A DNA stretch of 64,000 nucleotides from Steroidobacter gossypii (GTDB lineage: Bacteria; Pseudomonadota; Gammaproteobacteria; Steroidobacterales; Steroidobacteraceae). The stretch's first letter is position 1, and each line of letters opens with the position of its first letter. Positions 18,720-26,661 of the stretch are shown one piece after another. Made by a program: the position numbers and the translations under genes. The stretch is taken from assembly GCF_016801985.1 (NCBI RefSeq), contig NZ_JAEVLS010000009.1, forward strand, positions 145,247 through 209,246. Reading direction: 5' to 3'. Below the pieces are notes generated by a model. It made no database searches. It was not told the DNA's origin and saw only the letters and a program-made list of their open reading frames with translations.

Positions 18720-19786
18720 CCTCGATCCTCTCCCGGTATGTGATCAAGGCCGTGCTGGGCAACACCGCGCTGGTGATGCTGGTGCTGCTGGCGTTGAGCG
18801 GTTTGTATCTATTCATCACCCAGCAGGACGACATCGGCGTGGGTACGTTCTCGGTCGAGGACGCCTTCATGTTCGTCGGCCTGACGTTGCCGAAATATGC
18901 GTTCGATCTGCTGCCCATCGCCGCGCTCATCGGCTCCTTGCTGGCGCTGGGCAATCTGGGGCGAACGCTGGAACTCGTGGTGGTGCGCGCCGCGGGTGTG
19001 TCGACCATGCGCATCGCGCTTTGGACCTTCATGGCCGGGCTCATTCTGATGATCTTCACCGCCGTGATCGGCGAGCTGGTTGCGCCGCCGATGGAGCAGT
19101 ACGGCCGCAAGCTGAAGACATTCGCCAAGTTCAACGACTACAGCATGGCCGGCAACAACAGCGCCTGGGCCAAGGATGGGGACATGATGATCTCCGTACG
19201 CCAGCAGTCGGCGGACAATCGCTACGGCGGCGTGTACGTGTTCCACTTCGATGCGCAGCGCCGGTTGCGCAGCGTGGGTCACGCCAACAACGCCAGCATC
19301 GATGAGAACAACAAATGGCAGCTGGAGAATTACGTCGAGTCGAGCATCAACGACGAATTCGTCACGACGCGCAAGGAACCCGAAACGGAGCTGCAGACGC
19401 ACCTGTCGCCGGAATTCCTGGGGCTCGCGGTGCTCGAGGCGGATGCGCTCACCGGGCGTGGCCTGCGCACCTACATTCAGCACTTGAGATCGAACGGGCT
19501 CGACTCACGCACTTATGAGACGGCGTTCTGGGCGAGGATTGCTCGCACGGTGGCTGTGTCCATCATCGTGGTGCTCGCCGTGCCGTTCGCATTCGGGCCG
19601 ATGCGCTCGACCGGCACCGGTGCGCGCACCGTCGTCGGCATCATGATCGGCGTGGTGTTCTTCCTGCTGGCGAGGATGCTGGAAAGCGGTGGCGAAGTGT
19701 TCAACATGCCGCCGGTGATGGTCGCCTGGCTGCCTACGTTGTTGCTGGCGATCATTACCACCATCGCGGTGTCACGCGTTCGATGA
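18716..19786 (+). CDS. lptG: LPS export permease LptG
   Basis: Partner permease of LptF in the LptB2FG complex. The product begins MTSILSRYVIKAVLGNTALV, followed by paired helices, the coupling segment LGRTLELVVVRAAGVSTMRIAL, a periplasmic domain and C-terminal helices with the PFAFGPMRSTGTG motif typical of LptG. The length of 356 residues is normal. The ATG overlaps the lptF stop (ATGA), pointing to coupled synthesis of the two halves. Confidence 0.95.
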   Translation: MTSILSRYVIKAVLGNTALVMLVLLALSGLYLFITQQDDIGVGTFSVEDAFMFVGLTLPKYAFDLLPIAALIGSLLALGNLGRTLELVVVRAAGVSTMRIALWTFMAGLILMIFTAVIGELVAPPMEQYGRKLKTFAKFNDYSMAGNNSAWAKDGDMMISVRQQSADNRYGGVYVFHFDAQRRLRSVGHANNASIDENNKWQLENYVESSINDEFVTTRKEPETELQTHLSPEFLGLAVLEADALTGRGLRTYIQHLRSNGLDSRTYETAFWARIARTVAVSIIVVLAVPFAFGPMRSTGTGARTVVGIMIGVVFFLLARMLESGGEVFNMPPVMVAWLPTLLLAIITTIAVSRVR

Positions 19787-19789
19787 ATC

Positions 19790-20248
19790 ATGACTGACGT
19801 TGCTTCGACAGATCGCCTGCCCAGCGCCGGCGTGCTGCGCCGCTTGGGCGCGATGTTCTACGACCTGCTGGCGATCCTGGCGCTGATGATGGTGGTCACA
19901 GCGGCGCTGTTGCCGATCACCGGCGGCGAGGCGATCACGAGCGATCGCTACGGCGCGTGGGAATACGCGTACCAGGCGTTGCTGGTGGCGATCGTCATCG
20001 CGTTCTTCGGTTTGTTCTGGACGCGTCGCGGCCAGACGCTCGGCATGCTGGCGTGGCGGCTGCGCGTGGAACGGGAGGACGGCAGCCTGCTGAGCTGGAG
20101 CGATGTGTTCAAACGACTTGCTGCCGCGACGGTGTCGCTGACGCTGGCGTTCGCGGGCTACCTGTGGATCTGGATCGATCGCGATCGGCAGGCCTGGCCG
20201 GATCGCTGGACGCGCACTCGCGTGGTGGTGCTGCCCAAGCGGGGCTGA
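19790..20248 (+). CDS. RDD family membrane protein
   Basis: Small 152-residue membrane protein with the RDD signature in LRRLGAMFYDLLAILALMM and a second helix block LLVAIVIAFFGLFWTRRGQTLGMLAWRLRV. A third helix lies near residues 115-135. Members of this family are membrane proteins of largely unknown role, some linked to ion transport. It starts three bases after the lptG stop and so is probably co-transcribed with lptFG. Confidence 0.87.
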   Translation: MTDVASTDRLPSAGVLRRLGAMFYDLLAILALMMVVTAALLPITGGEAITSDRYGAWEYAYQALLVAIVIAFFGLFWTRRGQTLGMLAWRLRVEREDGSLLSWSDVFKRLAAATVSLTLAFAGYLWIWIDRDRQAWPDRWTRTRVVVLPKRG

Positions 20249-20255
20249 ACGGTGA

Positions 20256-20285
20256 ACTCGGCCGCGCCGCACGACGCGGCCGAGT
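20256..20285. terminator. Perfect hairpin between convergent genes
   Basis: An 11-bp GC-rich perfect stem, ACTCGGCCGCG paired with CGCGGCCGAGT, encloses an 8-base loop between the RDD gene and the convergent DUF4340 gene. No long T-tract follows on either strand, but the position and strength suggest a shared bidirectional terminator. Confidence 0.65.
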
Positions 20286-20295
20286 CGAACGCTGC

Positions 20296-21456
20296 TTATT
20301 TCTTGATCAGCTCGTCCACGGGTTTGAAGATCGACTCGTACTTCCAGGCCGGGATCTCATAAACCCAGCCGGTGAGCTGCGCGTTGGCCTTGCTCGCTTC
20401 TTCCTCGACGTTGCGAGCCGCGGGCTTGGCGGTCTCCTCGGCCGGCTTGTCGGCCGCAGGCGGTGCGCCTTCGGTGCCTTTGTCGGCAGCGTCTTTGTCC
20501 TCCGCGGCTTTGTCGCCTTCCGCCGCGGCGTCCTTCTTCTCGGTCTCCGCGGTCGCCACTTTGAATTTCTCGGCGAGCGCGGCATCGTAAGAAGTCTTCA
20601 AAGCGACGTAGTGTTTGTCGTCCTTCTTCCAGCCGGTCAGTTCCGTCACCAACCCGTCGAATGTACGGATGGTGGTCGTGGCGCTCGGCTTGTCGGTGAC
20701 GGCGCTCGCGGGCTGAACGTCGCTGAGCTGCAGGCCCGACAGCGCGCTCGCGAAACTGTCGGCGGCGGAGGGGGAGCTCAGCTCCTTGCCTTTCGGTAGG
20801 CCTTCGACGGTGAAGTCCGCATCAGCGCGCGTTTTCTTCACCGCGGAGTAGGGCTTCGCCGTGCCGACGCGCACTTCAGCCGACTGCACCCGATCTGCGG
20901 AGACATCGATGATTTCCTTGCGCAGCCATTGATCGGCCGAGGCGGAGGTGTCGATGCTCTTGTTGATCTGCCAGCTCTTCGGCTCGCCGGCGCGGCGCAC
21001 GTAATGTGATTGAGCGCCGGAGGCTTGCTTGCCGACGATGAGCTTCACCGGCTGCTTGGGCCCGTCGAGCTCGAGCTGCATGCCACCGGCCGCCGCGTCG
21101 CTCACATCCTCCACGCCCAGCGTTTTATAACTTTCGGGATTGGAGGTTTTTTCTTCGACCAGCTTGGCTTCAGCCACGCTGCTGATGAGCTTGCGCAGCT
21201 TGGCGTCGTCCGCCGGATAGTTGTTGCGCTCGGTAACGGTCCAGCCGGCTTCGCCACGCTTCAACTCAACCGCCGGCGTGCCGCCCGCCTTGACGATGCG
21301 CACGGTGGTCACTGCATCGAGCTGTTTGCTCAGCTCCGGATACAGCAGCGCCGATTCTTGCGCCGGCGAGGATGTTTGCCGGCCCGCCAGCCAGATGCCG
21401 GCGACCACGGCGATGACTGCAACCAGTCCCAGGATGGAAAGATTTCGCGAAGTCAT
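20296..21456 (-). CDS. DUF4340 domain protein (last gene of Gld-like ABC operon)
   Basis: A 386-residue protein anchored by one N-terminal helix (NLSILGLVAVIAVVAGIWLA), with a periplasmic region containing the DUF4340 repeats (for example WTVTERNNYPADDAKLRKLI). Residues about 290-350 are a Lys/Glu/Ala-rich low-complexity stretch. DUF4340 proteins commonly accompany GldG-like subunits. The function is unknown; a periplasmic accessory part of the ABC machine is the simplest reading. It starts 9 bases after the gldG-like stop. Confidence 0.85.
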   Translation of the reverse strand: MTSRNLSILGLVAVIAVVAGIWLAGRQTSSPAQESALLYPELSKQLDAVTTVRIVKAGGTPAVELKRGEAGWTVTERNNYPADDAKLRKLISSVAEAKLVEEKTSNPESYKTLGVEDVSDAAAGGMQLELDGPKQPVKLIVGKQASGAQSHYVRRAGEPKSWQINKSIDTSASADQWLRKEIIDVSADRVQSAEVRVGTAKPYSAVKKTRADADFTVEGLPKGKELSSPSAADSFASALSGLQLSDVQPASAVTDKPSATTTIRTFDGLVTELTGWKKDDKHYVALKTSYDAALAEKFKVATAETEKKDAAAEGDKAAEDKDAADKGTEGAPPAADKPAEETAKPAARNVEEEASKANAQLTGWVYEIPAWKYESIFKPVDELIKK

Positions 21457-21465
21457 GAGCTAACC

Positions 21466-23355
21466 TCAACCCGTGTGAGCCGCGGCGCGGCCGGCGCGCA
21501 GCCGGCGACGACGCATGATTTCCAGGAAGATGGCGCCGAGCGCCAACAGCGACGGCACCAGTGCGATGTTGATCGCTTTGAGCCGCGTGCCGAGCGCTTC
21601 GATCTCCACGTCGAGGCTGCGACGCGTCTCGCGCAGTTCCTTACGAATGCGCACGCGCTGCTGCTGGAAGCGCTCGAGCTCGGCCTGCTGTTCGGGCGAG
21701 AGCGACAGCGAGCCCGGATCGCCGCTCGCCGATTCCAGCGCGGTCAGCTTCTGTTCGGTCTCGCGCAGCTCCTGGTCCAGCTCCTTCTCCTTGGCGCGCA
21801 GCTGATCGCCCGCCTGGCGACGCAGCTCTTCGACCTTGGTGAACGGACGGAAGAAGCTCTGCCGGCCGCGCACGCTGATCAGATCGGCGCTGCCCGCGAG
21901 GTTGTCGACCGAGTTGGCGAGGAAATCGCCGTTGTTGGCCCAGGCCACGGCGAAACGCTGGCCGAACACGTTCTGGGTGCGCACCCACAGCGGATCGGCG
22001 AGCACGTCGGCGTCGGCCACCAGGATGATGTTGGCGTCTTCCTTCGACTCGGTGAGATGCTCGCCGGCGGCGCCTTCGGCGTTCGGCTTGCCGTTCGGGA
22101 ACGCGGATTTCAACTTGCCATGAATGCGGGCCGCGATGGTGTAGCGCTCGCCGGTGGGCGTGAAGCCCTCGAGCAGCGACTCGCTGTCCGGCAGGAACAT
22201 CAGCTTCGAGGCGGGCAACAGCGCCGCGTTGGCGCTCGACTGGATCAGCGGCTCGAACTCGATGGTCGCGCCTTCCTTCTTGGACAGCGCGCCGGCGGTC
22301 ATCACGTTGATGGTGTCGAGCGCCGAGACCGTCACGTCCTTCGGATTCATGCTGTCACGATTCAAGCCGATGATGGCGATGTGCTGCGAAGGCGCCTGGC
22401 CCTGGCGCAGCGACACGGTCAGACCCAGCTCGCGATCGCCGACGATCTGAGTGGTGTCGAACTGCACGCCCCACGCATCGAGCAGCGGGCCGAGCGTGGA
22501 GGAGCGGTTGCCCATCGGCGGCATGCCCGGCTGCGCGCCGGCGTTGTCGTTCTCCGACTGCGGATCCATGAAAGCGATCAGCTTGCCGCCACGCATGACG
22601 AACTGATCGATGGCGTACTGCGCCTGCGGGCTCAGATCCTTCGGATGCACCAGCATCAGCACGCCGATGTCCTCGGGGATGGGATTGCCGTCGGCTTGCA
22701 GCGTGCGCACTTCGAGCGTCTCGCGCAGTTGCTGGATGCTGGCCCAGCCCGGCGCCATCTGGCCGCTCATCTGATCGAAGCGCGCATCCACCGGCAGGCT
22801 CGAGATCAAGCCGACGTTGGCGCGCTTGGCGTTGCTCAGACGATAGATCAAGCTCGCGACGTCGTATTCCAGGAACTCTTCCTTATCGGGCTGGAACAGA
22901 CCGATGATCTCGCGACCGTCGGTGGAGTTGGTGCCGGCCAGGCCGAAGTACACCGGCTCGCCGCCCGGCGTGAGCGACACGGGCGAGATGCCGAACTCAC
23001 CGGCGCGATCTTCCTCTTCCGAGAACGGCTTCGGATCGATCACGCTCAGGCGCAGCTTGCCGTCGGAGTGCTGGGTCATCTCCTCCAGCAGCTCTCGAAC
23101 GCGTTGCGCATAGGCGCGCAGCTGCGGCGACTGCGCGCTCGCCTCCTGGGAGAAGAAGAAATACAGGTTCACCGGCTCCGTGAGCGAGCTGACGATCTTC
23201 TCGGTGCCCGGCGCGAGCGAATAGAGCTTGCTCTCGGTGAGATCGATGCGTGCCCCTCGCAGCACGAACGTGATGAGGATGGTCACGCCGATGAATAACA
23301 AGGCGAGCGCCACGAGCGCGGTCGCGCCATAGGTCTTGCGTGTAGCTGTAGTCAT
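21466..23355 (-). CDS. GldG-like ABC transporter auxiliary protein
   Basis: A 629-residue protein with an N-terminal helix (TALVALALLFIGVTILITFVL), a large periplasmic GldG/IFT52-like region, a coiled-coil segment near residues 515-590 (ELRRQAGDQLRAKEKELDQE onward), and a C-terminal helix plus basic tail (EIMRRRRLRAGR). The opening strand motif IDLTESKLYSLAPGT is diagnostic of the family. In Bacteroidetes GldG works with GldA and GldF in gliding. Proteobacterial versions occur in non-gliding bacteria, so the cargo is unknown. The start is one base after the permease stop. Confidence 0.88.
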   Translation of the reverse strand: MTTATRKTYGATALVALALLFIGVTILITFVLRGARIDLTESKLYSLAPGTEKIVSSLTEPVNLYFFFSQEASAQSPQLRAYAQRVRELLEEMTQHSDGKLRLSVIDPKPFSEEEDRAGEFGISPVSLTPGGEPVYFGLAGTNSTDGREIIGLFQPDKEEFLEYDVASLIYRLSNAKRANVGLISSLPVDARFDQMSGQMAPGWASIQQLRETLEVRTLQADGNPIPEDIGVLMLVHPKDLSPQAQYAIDQFVMRGGKLIAFMDPQSENDNAGAQPGMPPMGNRSSTLGPLLDAWGVQFDTTQIVGDRELGLTVSLRQGQAPSQHIAIIGLNRDSMNPKDVTVSALDTINVMTAGALSKKEGATIEFEPLIQSSANAALLPASKLMFLPDSESLLEGFTPTGERYTIAARIHGKLKSAFPNGKPNAEGAAGEHLTESKEDANIILVADADVLADPLWVRTQNVFGQRFAVAWANNGDFLANSVDNLAGSADLISVRGRQSFFRPFTKVEELRRQAGDQLRAKEKELDQELRETEQKLTALESASGDPGSLSLSPEQQAELERFQQQRVRIRKELRETRRSLDVEIEALGTRLKAINIALVPSLLALGAIFLEIMRRRRLRAGRAAAHTG

Positions 23356-23356
23356 G

Positions 23357-24091
23357 TCAGTCGGCCTTCTTCATGTCGAGCACGATGGCGTTGGCGGCGA
23401 GCCACACACCGATCACGGTCGCGAAATACAACAGGTCGCGCAGATCGATCACGCCTTTGGAGATGGACTGGAAGTGCGTCAGGAACGACAGCGAGGCAAT
23501 CGCATCGACCACCGGCTGCGGCGCCCAGCCTTCGAACAACGCCAGCACCACCGGAAAGCCCGACAGCAGAAACGCGAAGCAGATGCCGATGGTGAAGATG
23601 AAGGCGATCACTTGATTGCGAGTGGCGGCCGACAGGCACGCGCCGATCGCGAGGAAGCCGCCCGCCATCAGCAGGCTGCCGATGTAGGCGGCGAAGATCG
23701 CGCCGTTGTCCGGATCGCCCAGGTAGTTGACCGTGATCCACATCGGAAAGGTCAGCGCCAGCGCTACGCCGGCGAACGCCCAGGCGGCTAGAAACTTGCC
23801 GATCACCGCCTGCCAGGTGGTGACGGGCAGCGTCATCAGCAGCTCGATGCTGCCGGACTTGCGCTCTTCGGCCCACAGCCGCATCGAGATCGCCGGGATC
23901 AGGAACAGATACAGCCACGGGTGGTAGCTGAAGAACGGCGCGAGGTCCGACTGGCCGCGGTCGTAGAAATTGCCGAACTGGAACGCGAAGGCCGCGGCCA
24001 GCACCAGGAAGAACACGATGAAGACCAGCGCGAGCGGCGTGGCGAAGTAGCTGCCGAACTCGCGGCGGAAGATGGTGGAGATGTTATGCAT
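23357..24091 (-). CDS. ABC-2 type permease, GldF-like
   Basis: Six-helix ABC-2 permease of 244 residues. The cytoplasmic coupling motif SMRLWAEERKSGSIELLMTL after helix 2 is typical of GldF and related ABC-2 proteins. It should pair with the ATPase encoded 8 bases upstream and with the GldG-like protein downstream. The GldF/NosY-type architecture suggests an exporter or a conformational machine rather than an importer. Confidence 0.9.
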   Translation of the reverse strand: MHNISTIFRREFGSYFATPLALVFIVFFLVLAAAFAFQFGNFYDRGQSDLAPFFSYHPWLYLFLIPAISMRLWAEERKSGSIELLMTLPVTTWQAVIGKFLAAWAFAGVALALTFPMWITVNYLGDPDNGAIFAAYIGSLLMAGGFLAIGACLSAATRNQVIAFIFTIGICFAFLLSGFPVVLALFEGWAPQPVVDAIASLSFLTHFQSISKGVIDLRDLLYFATVIGVWLAANAIVLDMKKAD

Positions 24092-24099
24092 GGCGCACC

Positions 24100-24828
24100 T
24101 TACGCTGCGTTCTTCTGGCCGGTGGTGATTTCCCGGAACACGTCGTCGAGCCGGCCGCTCGGCGCGCGCGCCGCCAGTTCCTTGGGCGTGGCGTCCGCCA
24201 GCAGTCTGCCGCCGGCGATGATGATCGCGCGGTTACACACCGCATCCACCTCTTCGAGGATGTGGGTGGAGATCACGATGATCTTGTCCTTGGCCATGTC
24301 GTTGATGAGGGTGCGCACGTGGTGCTTCTGGTTCGGGTCGAGACCGTCGGTGGGCTCGTCGAGGATCAGCACCTGCGGATCGTGCAGCAGCGACTGCGCC
24401 AGCCCGACGCGGCGTTTGAAGCCCTTGGAAAGCGTTTCGATCATTTGCTCCAGCACGCTGCCGAGTTGCAGTCGGCCGACCACGTCGTCGAGGCGGGCGC
24501 GACGGCGGTCGCCGGTGAGTCCGCGCACATTCGCGATGAACTCGAGAAAGCCGCGCACGGTCATCTCGCCGTAACTGGGCGCGCCTTCGGGCAGATAGCC
24601 CATCACGGCCTTGGCCGCGAGCGGATCGTTCTCCACGTCGTGGCCGCAGACGCTGATGCTGCCCGAAGTGGGCGTGAGAAAGCCGGTGATCATCTTCATG
24701 GTGGTCGACTTGCCGGCGCCGTTCGGGCCGAGGAAGCCGAGCACTTCGCCCGGGCGGACCGTGAAGGAGATGTCGTTGACGGCAGTCAGCGCGCCGTAGC
24801 GTTTCGAGAGGTTTTTGATCTCAATCAT
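24100..24828 (-). CDS. ABC transporter ATP-binding protein, GldA-like
   Basis: Cytoplasmic ATPase of 242 residues and first gene of the four-gene operon. Walker A is GPNGAGKST and the Q-loop region is MGYLPEGAPSY. The signature is LSKGFKRRVGLAQSL, the LSKG form usual in this ABC-2 branch. Walker B is VLILDEPTDGLD and the H-loop is ISTHILEE. No substrate-binding protein is encoded nearby, in keeping with an ABC-2 exporter-like system. No clear promoter is visible in the upstream 300 bases. Confidence 0.92.
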   Translation of the reverse strand: MIEIKNLSKRYGALTAVNDISFTVRPGEVLGFLGPNGAGKSTTMKMITGFLTPTSGSISVCGHDVENDPLAAKAVMGYLPEGAPSYGEMTVRGFLEFIANVRGLTGDRRRARLDDVVGRLQLGSVLEQMIETLSKGFKRRVGLAQSLLHDPQVLILDEPTDGLDPNQKHHVRTLINDMAKDKIIVISTHILEEVDAVCNRAIIIAGGRLLADATPKELAARAPSGRLDDVFREITTGQKNAA

Positions 24829-25411
24829 GCGAGGGCCCCGTTTGCCAACGTGTGCAAAGTGACAATGGTTGTAGTGAGGTCGGATGGTCCATGCTCGACA
24901 ATCGGCCTACTAAAATTTTTCCCTTCAGACTGCGTCGGCTGCCTCGGGTTCCTGCGCGGACCGGCCAGGCGCCTCGTGGGCGGGGCGCCTCGTTGGAGTT
25001 ATCGCGAGCGCGCGACGCAAAGAGGCCGGCGATTTTTTCGAGACCCGCCGCGATTTTCAAGTCGCGGCCGGAATCGCCGGCATGACGATCTCGTAATGAA
25101 CGACTCGTAATGAAGGATGGCGAGCGTGGGCTGAACTAATTCCCGCGGCGCGGTCCAACTCACCTGCAAGACGGTGACGGGCTCGCGCAAGTGTGAACGG
25201 TACCGGTTTGTTGGAATTTTTGCAGCGCGGTAGTTGTGTTGCAGTGCGATCTAGGGTATCTTTGGCATCGCAAAATAAATGCGATAAATGATCCACGGCG
25301 CGCAGCGCGCCAGGTTCATCGACTCGAAACGACGGCCCTTGAAAGCCGGTAAAGAGTCCGCAGTTAGGTTGCAACGAATTTGTAAACCACGCCTGAGACA
25401 ATGGCGCGGTT

Positions 25412-25419
25412 GGTAGAAT
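25412..25419 (+). promoter_or_regulatory. Candidate extended -10 promoter element
   Basis: TGGTAGAAT fits TGn followed by TAGAAT, an extended -10. No good -35 hexamer lies 16-18 bases upstream. Transcription would begin near 25426, right at the foot of the hairpin at 25429. The call is speculative. Confidence 0.3.
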
Positions 25420-25428
25420 CCCCCTGTT

Positions 25429-25466
25429 GGCCGGATCGCTTTAATTAGTATCCGGCCTCTTTTTTT
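25429..25466 (+). terminator. Orphan intrinsic terminator
   Basis: The arms GGCCGGAT (25429-25436) and ATCCGGCC (25450-25457) form a perfect 8-bp stem with a 13-base loop, followed by TCTTTTTTT. The polarity is plus strand only. No plus-strand gene lies within 600 bases upstream, so it ends either a small RNA or transcription that I cannot assign. Confidence 0.7.
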
Positions 25467-25522
25467 GTCCGCGATTTTGTCGCCCAGGCGGTCACCGCCG
25501 TTCAGTCGGGGATTCGAGTGAT

Positions 25523-26329
25523 TCAGACCTGCGCAGCTTTCTCTATCTCGGCCTTGTGAGCGCGCAATACCTTCCTGATTTCCGCCGCCGAGGGCCGCTC
25601 GGCAATGCGGGCAATCAACTCCGCCAGTTCGTGCCAGGGCTTGCCCCATTTCAGCAGGCGCACCGCGTCCGCGATGATCTTGCCTTTCAGATCGGTGGGC
25701 GGCGCGAGCTTCGGGGTCTCGGCGGGCGCAGCCGGACGAGACGGTTTGGCAGGCTGAACGGCGGCCGGATTGATCTTGGGCGCGGGTCGATTGGAGGGAA
25801 TCGAGCGGGCAGGCACGGCCACCGGCGCGATCAGTTCCTCCGTCGAAAGCGCGTCGCTTGGCTCCAGCAGCGGCACCTCGTCCGGCTTGATCCGAACGGC
25901 TTTGAGCTGCGGCATTTCGCGCGTGGGTTCTTCGGCCGCCGCGCGCGGGCGCGGGCCTGCGCGAATCACGGTCGGCGCCTCCACGGTCTGGCTCGTGCCT
26001 GCGGCGGCATCGGCCTTGGCCGGATCGGCGAGCGGAATGAAGCGCTGAATGTGCTGAATGCCGACCAGGTTGGCCAGAAACGCCATCAGCTCCAGCGACT
26101 CGGAGAACTTGCTGTCCCCCATGGCCTGGCGGGTCTCGCAGTGCTGTTTCAGCTCCAGCACCTTCTGCCGCGCCACTTCGAGCACCCAGCGGGTCGGCCG
26201 GTCGTGCTTCTGCCAGGGCTGCACGCGCGCGTAAGCGGCGTCACTCAGCTCGACGTACTGCAGATGCAGGTCGATGCTGGTGAGCCACTTATCGATCAGC
26301 TCGGTGATGCGGCGGTCCGCTGGCGTCAT
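25523..26329 (-). CDS. Hypothetical protein with conserved-looking N-terminal helical domain
   Basis: Family not recognised. Residues 1-110 form a compact, charged, probably helical domain (MTPADRRITELIDKWLTSID at the start, then LQYVELSDAAYARVQPWQKH). Residues 115-220 are Ala/Pro-rich and likely disordered. The last 50 residues are again ordered and basic (IIADAVRLLKWGKPWHELAE onward). There is no signal peptide or membrane helix. The start at 26329 has a GGAG site; an in-frame ATG 33 bases upstream is weaker. It lies just downstream of tRNA-Glu on the same strand. Confidence 0.75.
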   Translation of the reverse strand: MTPADRRITELIDKWLTSIDLHLQYVELSDAAYARVQPWQKHDRPTRWVLEVARQKVLELKQHCETRQAMGDSKFSESLELMAFLANLVGIQHIQRFIPLADPAKADAAAGTSQTVEAPTVIRAGPRPRAAAEEPTREMPQLKAVRIKPDEVPLLEPSDALSTEELIAPVAVPARSIPSNRPAPKINPAAVQPAKPSRPAAPAETPKLAPPTDLKGKIIADAVRLLKWGKPWHELAELIARIAERPSAAEIRKVLRAHKAEIEKAAQV

Positions 26330-26486
26330 GTCCACTCCGGGTGAGGTGGGCGCATTATGCACAAGGAGTCCGCGCGGACGGGCTGAATGCCCCGCAGCAC
26401 TGCGCGTTTCTGTGCGCTGTTACCGATTGTCGCGACCTGACGCCGGCCGATCGCCGCGTGCCAGGAAACCCGACGCGAAGAAGGGG

Positions 26487-26562
26487 TGGCGCTCCCACGG
26501 GGATTCGAACCCCGGTTTAGGCCTTGAGAGGGCCCCGTCCTAGGCCTCTAGACGATGGGAGC
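26487..26562 (-). tRNA. tRNA-Glu (anticodon CTC)
   Basis: A complete 76-nt cloverleaf on the minus strand: acceptor GCTCCCA pairs with TGGGAGC, the D-arm has TCTAGAGGCCTAGGA, the anticodon stem GGGCC/GGCCT encloses CTCTCAA (anticodon CTC at 34-36), and the T-arm is CGGGG-TTCGAAT-CCCCG. The discriminator is G and CCA is encoded. The CTC anticodon reads GAG. Confidence 0.95.
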
Positions 26563-26601
26563 GTATTAGAAGGCTGGCACGATGTGCCGAGAAGACGCGG
26601 T

Positions 26602-26629
26602 ATTATACGGGCCGTTTTTTGCCACTCAA
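26602..26629 (-). promoter_or_regulatory. Promoter of tRNA-Glu
   Basis: On the minus strand TTGAGT (26629-26624) and a perfect TATAAT (26607-26602) are spaced by 16 bases. A GC-rich discriminator (CCGCGTC) follows, typical of stringently controlled stable RNA genes. The mature tRNA begins 40 bases past the -10. Confidence 0.75.
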
Positions 26630-26661
26630 GTTTTTAAGTTCCGACGGACGGTTCGCTGCTA

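Larger units (their letters stand above)
24829..25522. other. 694-bp region without a supported protein gene
   Basis: This gap lies upstream of the Gld-like operon and downstream of the gene at 25523-26329 (both minus strand). It holds no convincing protein gene. Visible elements are an 11-base direct repeat CTCGTAATGAA (25090-25100 and 25104-25114, period 14), an AT-richer stretch near 25250-25290, and a terminator-like hairpin with T-tract at 25429-25466 on the plus strand. Confidence 0.7.

Noticed and set aside
21010..23298. Open frame of 762 codons opposite the GldG-like gene
   Set aside because: Longer than the real gene but antisense to it; the real frame has a signal helix, a known family motif and tight operon spacing.
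24829..25430. 6S RNA, SRP RNA, RNase P RNA or tmRNA in the gap before the orphan terminator
   Set aside because: I looked for their conserved cores (for example the SRP GGAAG-type tetraloop domain and the RNase P GAAAGTCCGG-like region) and found none.
26487..26562. tRNA-Glu and tRNA-Leu as integration sites
   Set aside because: No integrase, no direct repeat of the tRNA 3' end and no island-like genes lie next to either tRNA.
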